Positions 1 to 4,652 of a stretch of DNA of 5,668 nt are shown here, in pieces. Origin of the DNA: Nitrospinaceae bacterium (GTDB lineage Bacteria; Nitrospinota; Nitrospinia; Nitrospinales; VA-1); assembly GCA_029937635.1 (NCBI GenBank), contig JAPYPM010000156.1:1-5668 (forward strand), given 5' to 3'. The position numbers and the translations under genes were made by a program. Below the pieces are notes generated by a model. It made no database searches. It saw only the letters and a list, made by a program, of their open reading frames with translations, and was not told where the DNA came from. Positions within the stretch are counted from its first letter, which is position 1; each line of letters begins with the position of its first letter.

Positions 1-53
1 TCGAAAAACCGGAACAACCGGATGCATTTCAACTCAAAGAGAATGATTTTTAA
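1..53 (+). CDS. Possible 3' end of an upstream gene (partial, unidentified)
   Basis: Frame 3 is open from the left edge to a TAA at 51-53 and gives a 16-residue hydrophilic tail, EKPEQPDAFQLKENDF. The mix of charged and polar residues is typical of a protein C-terminus. The other two plus-strand frames also reach stops within about 60 bases, so openness alone proves little. A near-direct repeat (AACCGGA twice, around 7-22) lies inside it and encodes the PEQPD part. No family can be recognised from so short a piece. In E. coli the gene before lptC is kdsC, but nothing here identifies KdsC. Confidence 0.3.
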   Translation, partial: EKPEQPDAFQLKENDF

Positions 54-204
54 CTGAGACCTCCTTGAGAATTCCCTCTGGAGATCAAGAACTTTTGGTT
101 CCTTGTTACCGAATATTTTAAAACCGAAAAAACTTGACCTTCTGCCCTCCCCTTTTCAAAAACATCTATTAGGCTTCACGAATTTCTACTGATTGTTTCA
201 AATA

Positions 205-303
205 TTAAGTGCTTAAAGAATTGAATATCACACCAATATCATAGACATAGTCACCCTCATCAAAATGAGAACGAGTAACCAGACTAGCGTATACTATTCT
301 CCT
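205..303 (-). pseudogene. Possible remnant C-terminal coding fragment (unidentified)
   Basis: On the minus strand a 32-codon frame runs from just after a stop (complement of 304-306) to a TAA (complement of 205-207). Its product begins RRIVYASLVTRSHFDEG and ends DYVYDIGVIFNSLST. The composition, with mixed hydrophobic, aromatic and acidic residues, looks like folded protein rather than the lysine/isoleucine/asparagine-rich output usual for random AT-rich DNA. There is no ATG, GTG or TTG start in the frame, so if real it is a decayed 3' end and not a working gene. I do not recognise the family. Chance is a serious alternative at this length. Confidence 0.18.
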
Positions 304-312
304 TTACAAAAA

Positions 313-341
313 TTGTGCCTTATGGGAGAATTACATCTAAT
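313..341 (+). promoter_or_regulatory. Candidate sigma-70-type promoter for lptC
   Basis: A TTGTGC hexamer (313-318; 3 of 6 matches to TTGACA) and a TCTAAT hexamer (336-341; 5 of 6 matches to TATAAT) are separated by exactly 17 bases. Transcription would start near 348, leaving a leader of about 35 nt before the lptC ATG at 384. In AT-rich DNA such matches arise by chance, so this is the best candidate in the region, not a firm call. No GG-N10-GC sigma-54 element was seen here. Confidence 0.3.
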
Positions 342-383
342 TTATAGCTAACTATTTTTTAGTTCCTTATAAATCAATGATAT

Positions 384-824
384 ATGATAATTGAAAAAAT
401 AAGAGCCCTTGCACTTATAGCTACTATTTTTATAATAGGTTATGGAGGTTATATTTTTTTAACTACCTTTCAGGCAACCTCTGAAAGTATAGATATTAAG
501 TTTAATGATGATGGGATTGATGTAAAAATTAAAAACTTTAAAATCGTGCATGATAATTCTGGCCGTAAAGATTGGGAGTTACAGGCAGAGCTAGCTAAAA
601 TTAATCAAAATAAAAAAACCACAACATTGAATAAGGTCGAGTATGTTTTTTTTAAAGATGATATGAAAAAGATTAAAGTTTATGCAGACTTTGGAACTTT
701 AATGAATAAAACCAATGATCTAAGCCTTGAAGGGAATGTTAAAATGTTGATTCAAACAGATATAATAAAAAAACAAATTTCAAATAATACTGTTCCTAAC
801 AATTCTAAGCTCGCCATTCGATGA
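384..824 (+). CDS. lptC: LptC, inner-membrane LPS transport protein (short form)
   Basis: LptC is the bitopic membrane protein that takes lipopolysaccharide from the LptB2FG extractor and passes it to periplasmic LptA. The 146-residue product has a short cytoplasmic start, one membrane segment at about residues 8-27, then a periplasmic beta-rich domain. The family pattern is visible in the W64-E-L-Q-A stretch (usual W.L.A) and in SLEGNV at 114-119 (usual L.L.GNV). The family is normally near 190 residues (E. coli 191), and here the protein stops about 27 residues after the GNV strand, so the second half of the jellyroll is missing. The other frames past the A7 run near 768-774 do not restore LptC-like sequence. 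ATG 384 is the first possible start because an in-frame TGA lies at 378-380; no Shine-Dalgarno sequence is evident. The stop overlaps the lptA start by 4 nt, and together with the domain pattern this makes the assignment secure despite low sequence conservation. Confidence 0.85.
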   Translation: MIIEKIRALALIATIFIIGYGGYIFLTTFQATSESIDIKFNDDGIDVKIKNFKIVHDNSGRKDWELQAELAKINQNKKTTTLNKVEYVFFKDDMKKIKVYADFGTLMNKTNDLSLEGNVKMLIQTDIIKKQISNNTVPNNSKLAIR

Positions 825-1321
825 GTTCAAAACATAAAAAATTATTTTTGTTTATAGCATTAATATTCGGCCTATTTCATCTGTCAATTTCATTGGGATT
901 TTCCGAGCCAATAAAAAATAAAAATCACAAAAAAACAGCCTCTACCATTGAGATAACATCCGATAGAATGAGATCGGAAAATGGAGGTCAAAAAATTATA
1001 TTCTCTGGAAATGTTTCTGTTTCAAGCGATATTACAGTGATAACTTCAGATATTGTAGAGGTTTATAACAATTCTGACAAAAAAGAGGCTGAGGAAATAG
1101 TAGCTATAGGAAACGTAAAAATTACAAGAGGAAACAAAAAAGCAAGAGGGGATCGTGCAGTTTACCTAAAAAATCTCCAAAAAATTATATTAACAGGGAA
1201 CCCAAAGGCTGTCGCTTGGGAAGGTGACGACATAATAGAAGGTCGAGAAATGATTTTCTTAATGAATAAAGATCGCTTCCTTGTAAATGAGCGAGTGCGA
1301 GCTAAATTGTTTCAAAAATAA
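821..1321 (+). CDS. lptA: LptA (OstA-like), periplasmic LPS transport bridge protein
   Basis: LptA subunits stack head-to-tail into the periplasmic bridge that carries LPS from LptC to the outer-membrane LptD/E translocon. The 166-residue product starts with a signal peptide: basic residues 4-7, hydrophobic core about 8-25, and a plausible cleavage after S28. The OstA/LptA beta-jellyroll follows from about residue 42 with the family's repeated strand-turn motif: FSGNV at 61-65, IGNVKI at 96-101 and LTGNP at 124-128. The opening IEITSDRM (43-50) matches the usual I.I.ADr.e entry strand. Length is close to the E. coli precursor (185). ATG 821 overlaps the lptC stop (ATGA), and no Shine-Dalgarno sequence precedes it, so translation is probably coupled to lptC. 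The next gene, lptB, is the pathway ATPase, which supports the call. The product could also be described as an OstA-domain protein, but the context favours LptA. Confidence 0.92.
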   Translation: MSSKHKKLFLFIALIFGLFHLSISLGFSEPIKNKNHKKTASTIEITSDRMRSENGGQKIIFSGNVSVSSDITVITSDIVEVYNNSDKKEAEEIVAIGNVKITRGNKKARGDRAVYLKNLQKIILTGNPKAVAWEGDDIIEGREMIFLMNKDRFLVNERVRAKLFQK

Positions 1322-1464
1322 ACACAACATCTATAAGCTAATTCCAATTGGAGATAAATCTTATCTAAAATAAGAATCCAAGCTTTATTACAAAGTTAAG
1401 AGGCAACCAAAAAGACTTAAAATGAAAAAGTTAATTCAAGTAAATCAAACTAACAAAAAATATA
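1322..1464. other. lptA-lptB intergenic gap with small inverted repeats
   Basis: This 143-nt gap is long for the inside of an lpt operon. It contains a perfect CCAATTGG palindrome (1344-1351) and two overlapping, mutually exclusive AT-rich hairpins: GATAA 1353-1357 with TTATC 1361-1365, and TCTTAT 1359-1364 with ATAAGA 1370-1375 around a 5-nt loop. Neither is followed by a T-run, so a terminator is unlikely. A purine-rich AAGAGG sits at 1398-1403, too far from any start to be an ordinary ribosome site. A promoter or RNA-level control of lptB is possible, but I see no strong -35/-10 pair. Confidence 0.3.
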
Positions 1465-1502
1465 TTGCAAGTGGATTATTTAAAAACATCAAACCTGTTT
1501 AA
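1422..1502 (+). CDS. Tiny ORF overlapping the lptB start (26 aa, doubtful)
   Basis: An ATG at 1422 opens a 26-codon frame, MKKLIQVNQTNKK then YIASGLFKNIKPV, that ends at TAA 1500-1502, inside the beginning of lptB and in a different frame. AAGAGG at 1398-1403 is the only nearby purine-rich element, and its 18-nt spacing is too long for a normal ribosome site. If translated, it would deliver terminating ribosomes about 30 nt past the lptB start and could influence lptB expression. The lysine/asparagine-rich composition is also what AT-rich noncoding DNA produces, so chance is the default explanation. Confidence 0.15.
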   Translation: MKKLIQVNQTNKKYIASGLFKNIKPV

Positions 1503-2193
1503 GTCTTATAAGAATAGACCGGTAGTAAACGACGTAAGTCTTAAAATAAATCGTGGAGAAATTGTCGGGATTTTAGGACCAAACGGAGCTGGAAAAACTA
1601 CAACTTTTTACATGATTGTTGGACTTATTCCCCCAGATAAAGGCAATGTATATTTAGGGAATGAGGATGTAACCGGTTTACCGATGCACTTAAGAGCTAA
1701 AAAGGGTATTAGCTATCTTCCTCAGGAGCCGTCTGTATTCCGAAAACTGACAGTTGAAGAAAATGTAATCGCTGTTATGGAAACGATGGGTTTTTCGAAC
1801 TTTGATGGTAAAAAAAAAGCAAGAGCGCTATTAAGAGAGCTTAATATTCTTCATATTAAAAATGCCAAAGCTTATGTACTTTCAGGGGGAGAGCGCAGGA
1901 GAGTTGAAATCAGTAGGGCACTAGCAACATCACCTAAGTTTATTTTACTAGATGAGCCTTTTGCTGGTATTGATCCGATTGCTATTGCTGACATCAAATC
2001 AATCATTACTCATCTCAAAAGCAAAAATATTGGAATACTAATAACAGATCACAACGCAAGAGAAATGTTAAGCATTGTAGACAGAACATATATTATTAAT
2101 TCAGGTAATATCATATCTGAAGGATTGCCTGAAGAAATATTGCGTAATCAAAAAGCAAGGCAAATTTATCTTGGCGAACAATTTACTCTTTAA
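1465..2193 (+). CDS. lptB: LptB, ATPase of the LPS export ABC transporter
   Basis: LptB is the cytoplasmic ATPase dimer that, with LptF and LptG (not in this window), extracts LPS from the inner membrane. Numbering from the TTG start, every ABC element is intact: Walker A GPNGAGKT 38-45 with K44, Q-loop Q87 in YLPQEPSVF, signature LSGGE 139-143, Walker B ILLDEP 160-165 with catalytic E164, and switch H196. The PSVFR segment with F92 matches the LptB region that contacts the membrane partners. The 242-residue length is normal (E. coli 241). The start is uncertain: an in-frame TAA at 1441-1443 and the absence of any ATG leave only TTG 1465 or GTG 1471, neither with a Shine-Dalgarno sequence. 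GTG 1471 would give exactly the E. coli spacing (14 residues) from the start to the conserved YK. rpoN follows 24 nt after the stop, as in the classical cluster. Confidence 0.95.
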   Translation: MQVDYLKTSNLFKSYKNRPVVNDVSLKINRGEIVGILGPNGAGKTTTFYMIVGLIPPDKGNVYLGNEDVTGLPMHLRAKKGISYLPQEPSVFRKLTVEENVIAVMETMGFSNFDGKKKARALLRELNILHIKNAKAYVLSGGERRRVEISRALATSPKFILLDEPFAGIDPIAIADIKSIITHLKSKNIGILITDHNAREMLSIVDRTYIINSGNIISEGLPEEILRNQKARQIYLGEQFTL

Positions 2194-2217
2194 AAATAAT
2201 AGGTTATAGATCACAAC

Positions 2218-3675
2218 ATGGCGATACAATTAAAGCTTAGCCCTAATCTAAAAATGAGCCAGAAGCTCGTCATGACCCCAATGCTTCAGCAGGCCATTAA
2301 GCTTTTACCATTGGCTCGCCTAGAGCTTGCTCAACAGGTACGTCAAGAAATAACAGAAAACCCTGTTCTAGAAGAAATAATAGAAGAAGAAGAAGAACTA
2401 CAAGACAAAACAGAAATCGATGAGGACACTGAAGTTCCCGAACCAAAAGAAAACTTTGAGGTAACAGATCAAAAAGATGAAGGTGTAGAACATACACTAG
2501 AAAACCCAGATATGGATTGGGATACTTATTTTCAGGATAATATAGACCGAGGAAGCTCCGCAGAAAACTATACAGAACAACCCACGATAGAAACAACACA
2601 CCAGAAAGAACCTTCTCTCCAAGAACACCTACTTTGGCAGTTAAACCTTTCTGTCGATAGTGACCGGAAGAGTTTTATTGGTAGTTGTATCATAGGAAAT
2701 ATCAACACCGACGGCTATCTCCTTGGAAATATTAATGATATTGGAGAAATAAGCAACGCAAGTGAACTAGAAGTTTTAAGTGTACTTAAAATAATTCAGG
2801 AATTTGAACCTCTAGGAGTCGGAGCCAGAACACTACAAGAATGTTTAATGATTCAAGCTCAAGCGGACGAGCATTCCTCCCCATTAGTTCTCAAACTAAT
2901 TAAAAATTATTTAGATCGAACTGAGGAAAGGTATTTAACAAAAGTATCCTCAGAGCTCAACGTTCGGATTGAATTAATTATAGAAGCGATAAAAAGAATT
3001 AAAGGGTATAACCCTAAACCAGGCCAAATATTTAATTCTGAGCGTATTGATTACGTTGTACCGGATATATTTGTAATTAAAACAGAAAAAGGTTATGACG
3101 TAACTCTTAATGATGACGGAGTACCTCGGTTACGCATAAGTCCTTACTACCGCAGCCTATTAAAAAACAGTGCTAAAGGAGAAACTAAAGACTATCTAGA
3201 AGAAAAACATAAGTCCGCTTTATGGTTTTTAAAAAGCATTGACCAGCGCCGCCAAACTATTTACAAAGTGGGAAAGAGTATTATAAAATTACAAAAGGAG
3301 TTTCTCGACCTGGGGCTTTCATACCTCCAGCCAATGGTATTAAAAGACGTTGCCAAGGATATTGAAATGCATGAATCTACTGTAAGTAGAATAACTACGA
3401 ATAAATACATAGATACACCTCAAGGAGTATTTGAGTTAAAGTTTTTTTTTCATAGCGGTATCAAATCATATATGGGTAATAGTATGTCGTCGATACGCGT
3501 GAAAAATATAATTAAGGATATCATATCAACTGAAGATGAAAAAAAACCATTAACAGATGAACAAATGGTTCAAACATTAATGCATAAAAATGTTAACATC
3601 GCCAGACGAACCATCACAAAGTATCGTAAGGAACTAAATATCCCCTCAGCTAGCAAAAGAAAAAGAATATTTTAA
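2218..3675 (+). CDS. rpoN: RNA polymerase sigma-54 factor RpoN
   Basis: RpoN directs RNA polymerase to -24/-12 promoters that open only with an ATP-driven enhancer-binding activator. All regions are present in the 485-residue product (E. coli 477). Region I, at about 1-52, includes QKLVMTPMLQQAIKLLPL (15-32) and ends in the ENPVLEE block. A strongly acidic region II begins at E56-E60 and runs to about 125. The core-binding region covers about 127-320 and includes the FEPLGVGARTLQECL motif. A helix-turn-helix lies near 374-396 (VAKDIEMHESTVSRI), followed by the conserved ELKFFF. The RpoN box ARRTITKYRK sits at 462-471, against the usual ARRTVAKYRE. ELKFFF is encoded by a run of nine T (3442-3450). 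No good ribosome site is seen; AGG at 2201-2203 is 14 nt from the ATG. The 24-nt gap after lptB suggests co-transcription with it. Confidence 0.98.
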   Translation: MAIQLKLSPNLKMSQKLVMTPMLQQAIKLLPLARLELAQQVRQEITENPVLEEIIEEEEELQDKTEIDEDTEVPEPKENFEVTDQKDEGVEHTLENPDMDWDTYFQDNIDRGSSAENYTEQPTIETTHQKEPSLQEHLLWQLNLSVDSDRKSFIGSCIIGNINTDGYLLGNINDIGEISNASELEVLSVLKIIQEFEPLGVGARTLQECLMIQAQADEHSSPLVLKLIKNYLDRTEERYLTKVSSELNVRIELIIEAIKRIKGYNPKPGQIFNSERIDYVVPDIFVIKTEKGYDVTLNDDGVPRLRISPYYRSLLKNSAKGETKDYLEEKHKSALWFLKSIDQRRQTIYKVGKSIIKLQKEFLDLGLSYLQPMVLKDVAKDIEMHESTVSRITTNKYIDTPQGVFELKFFFHSGIKSYMGNSMSSIRVKNIIKDIISTEDEKKPLTDEQMVQTLMHKNVNIARRTITKYRKELNIPSASKRKRIF

Positions 3676-3730
3676 AAATAATTCATACTATTAAAGAAAG
3701 CTCAAGGTAAGCAATCCAAAAAACTTAACC

Positions 3731-3736
3731 AGGGAG
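3731..3736 (+). promoter_or_regulatory. Strong Shine-Dalgarno site of hpf
   Basis: AGGGAG lies 7 nt before the hpf ATG at 3744. It is the only near-canonical ribosome site with good spacing in the window and confirms the hpf start. It also suggests that hpf is translated more efficiently than its neighbours, which fits a protein needed in amounts comparable to ribosomes. Confidence 0.75.
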
Positions 3737-3743
3737 TCATCTT

Positions 3744-4046
3744 ATGAATTTAACAGTGACAGGGAAAAAATTTGAGATAACTGATGCAATAAAAAACTAT
3801 TTAACAGAAAAAATAACCCAAACAGAAGATAGATTATATGAAAATACTTCTATTCATTTTAATTTATTTGTAGATAAAAACCGCCACATGGCTGAGGCTA
3901 TTATTAAACAAAAAGGCTTAACAATTCGCGCTAACGACCAAACAAGAAATCTATATTTAACCCTAGATAATGTCCTAGAAAAAATTGAGAAACAATTAAG
4001 AAAACATAAAAGCCGTGTTCATACCTTACTAATTAAGAAATCTTAA
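3744..4046 (+). CDS. hpf: Ribosome hibernation promoting factor, short form (HPF / S30AE family)
   Basis: HPF binds the 30S decoding centre, blocks the tRNA and mRNA channel, and protects idle ribosomes in stationary phase. The 100-residue product is one S30AE domain. It opens with the typical first strand and helix (MNLTVTGKKFEITDAIKNYL), has the central strands HFNLFVDKNRHMAEAIIK, and ends with a basic helix (about 74-95) rich in lysine and arginine, suited to rRNA contact. The length matches short HPF (E. coli 95) and not long HPF (about 180-190), which carries an extra C-terminal ribosome-dimerising domain. The sequence after the stop does not continue that domain in another frame, so the short form is real. 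The position between rpoN and ptsN is the classical one, and the gene was formerly called yhbH or a 'sigma-54 modulation protein'. The 68-nt gap before it could hold its own promoter, but none is clear. Confidence 0.93.
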   Translation: MNLTVTGKKFEITDAIKNYLTEKITQTEDRLYENTSIHFNLFVDKNRHMAEAIIKQKGLTIRANDQTRNLYLTLDNVLEKIEKQLRKHKSRVHTLLIKKS

Positions 4047-4114
4047 AAACATTTCAAACAAATAGCTCAACCCATTTTTTATTAAAAATAGTTTTAACTT
4101 ATATCTCTAAAGCA

Positions 4115-4579
4115 ATGAAAATCTCTGAAATTCTCTCAAAAGAACATATTATTAAAGATTTAAAAAGTTTTGATAAGGAAAGTGTTCTTGAGGAACTGTC
4201 TAACTTTTTGAAAGACAAAGGAGTAATTCCTAATAAAGAGAATTTACTACTTGCCTTAATAGAGCGTGAAAAATTAGGAAGCACAGGAATAGGCGAAAAC
4301 GTTGCGATACCACACGCAAAAATAAGAGAGATCGATAAAATCATCACCGTATTTGCTCGCTCTCAAATTGGCGTAGAGTTTGAATCGCTAGATCAAAAAC
4401 CAGTGAACTTTATATATTTAATTCTAGCACCCGAAAACTCCACAGGTCAGCATTTAAAAGCGTTGGCTCGTATATCAAGGTTGTTCAAAAGCTCTTCTCT
4501 ACGAGAATCCGTATTACGAGCAAATGAAACAGATCAAATATACTCAATACTTTTAGATGAAGATTCAAAGCTAACTTAA
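4115..4579 (+). CDS. ptsN: PtsN, nitrogen-regulatory PTS enzyme IIA (EIIANtr)
   Basis: PtsN is a cytoplasmic phosphoacceptor that transports no sugar. In its phosphorylated or free state it controls targets which in other bacteria include potassium transport proteins and sensor kinases. The 154-residue product is a single PTS EIIA type-2 domain. The hallmark REKLGSTGIGENVAIPHAK spans about 51-69, with the phosphorylatable histidine at H67 (E. coli H73). The downstream PVNFIYLILAPENSTGQHLKAL stretch (from about 95) matches the second conserved block, with LAP and the histidine in the usual places. Length agrees with E. coli (163), which has a slightly longer N-terminus. ATG 4115 is preceded only by a weak purine run. 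The gene following is Enzyme I, the first kinase of the PTS chain, which supports a working phosphorelay. A fructose-type EIIA is the alternative, but the rpoN-hpf context favours PtsN. Confidence 0.94.
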   Translation: MKISEILSKEHIIKDLKSFDKESVLEELSNFLKDKGVIPNKENLLLALIEREKLGSTGIGENVAIPHAKIREIDKIITVFARSQIGVEFESLDQKPVNFIYLILAPENSTGQHLKALARISRLFKSSSLRESVLRANETDQIYSILLDEDSKLT

Positions 4580-4637
4580 TATTTATAAGCCCAACCACCG
4601 GCAGATTTTTAATTCAACTTATATTGCAACTTTATCT

Positions 4638-4642
4638 AAAGG
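4638..4642 (+). promoter_or_regulatory. Probable ribosome binding site of ptsI
   Basis: AAAGG ends 10 nt before the ATG at 4653. The spacing is a little long but acceptable. It supports ATG 4653, which also gives the N-terminus expected for Enzyme I. Confidence 0.4.
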
Positions 4643-4652
4643 TATTAATTGA

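Larger units (their letters stand above)
54..383. other. Non-coding leader region upstream of lptC
   Basis: This 330-base stretch holds no open frame of convincing length on either strand and no tRNA-like cloverleaf or repeat array. It contains a weak sigma-70-like promoter candidate close to lptC (313-341), a second isolated TATACT hexamer at 290-295 with no acceptable -35 partner, and an imperfect inverted repeat (CTTGA 64-68 / TCAAG 85-89) that has no T-run after it and so does not look like a Rho-independent terminator. A short minus-strand frame at 205-303 is listed separately. The region probably separates the upstream gene from the lpt-rpoN cluster and carries the cluster's promoter. 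Confidence 0.5.

Noticed and set aside
61..90. Inverted repeat CTTGA...TCAAG after the possible upstream gene, considered as a terminator
   Set aside because: The stem is only 5 bp with a mismatched interior and no T-run follows, so a Rho-independent terminator is not supported.
265..351. 28-codon plus-strand ORF upstream of lptC starting MRTSNQTSVYYS
   Set aside because: It has no ribosome site, overlaps the best promoter candidate and shows no family resemblance; it is likely chance.
54..383. Sigma-54 promoter (GG-N10-GC) that would make rpoN autoregulated
   Set aside because: No properly spaced TGGCAC/TTGC pair is seen in this leader, nor in the lptA-lptB gap.
764..850. Frameshift at the A7 run as the cause of the short lptC
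   Set aside because: One alternative frame hits a stop within a few codons; the other gives about 20 hydrophobic residues unlike the LptC C-terminus. lptA begins immediately, leaving no room for the missing part.
2297..2599. 100-codon open frame on the minus strand inside rpoN
   Set aside because: It lies entirely antisense to the conserved region I and acidic region of sigma-54. Its leucine/phenylalanine-rich product is the mirror of Glu/Gln/Lys-rich codons and has no recognisable motif.
4075..4096. AT-rich self-complementary stretch (TTTTTTATTAAAAATAG) before ptsN, considered as a terminator
   Set aside because: It is made only of A/T pairs with a tiny loop and no GC stem, so it would be unstable; it is more likely base composition.
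4099..4347. 82-codon open frame on the minus strand over the start of ptsN
   Set aside because: It is antisense to the conserved PtsN active-site region, and its serine/leucine/isoleucine-rich product looks like a reverse-frame shadow.
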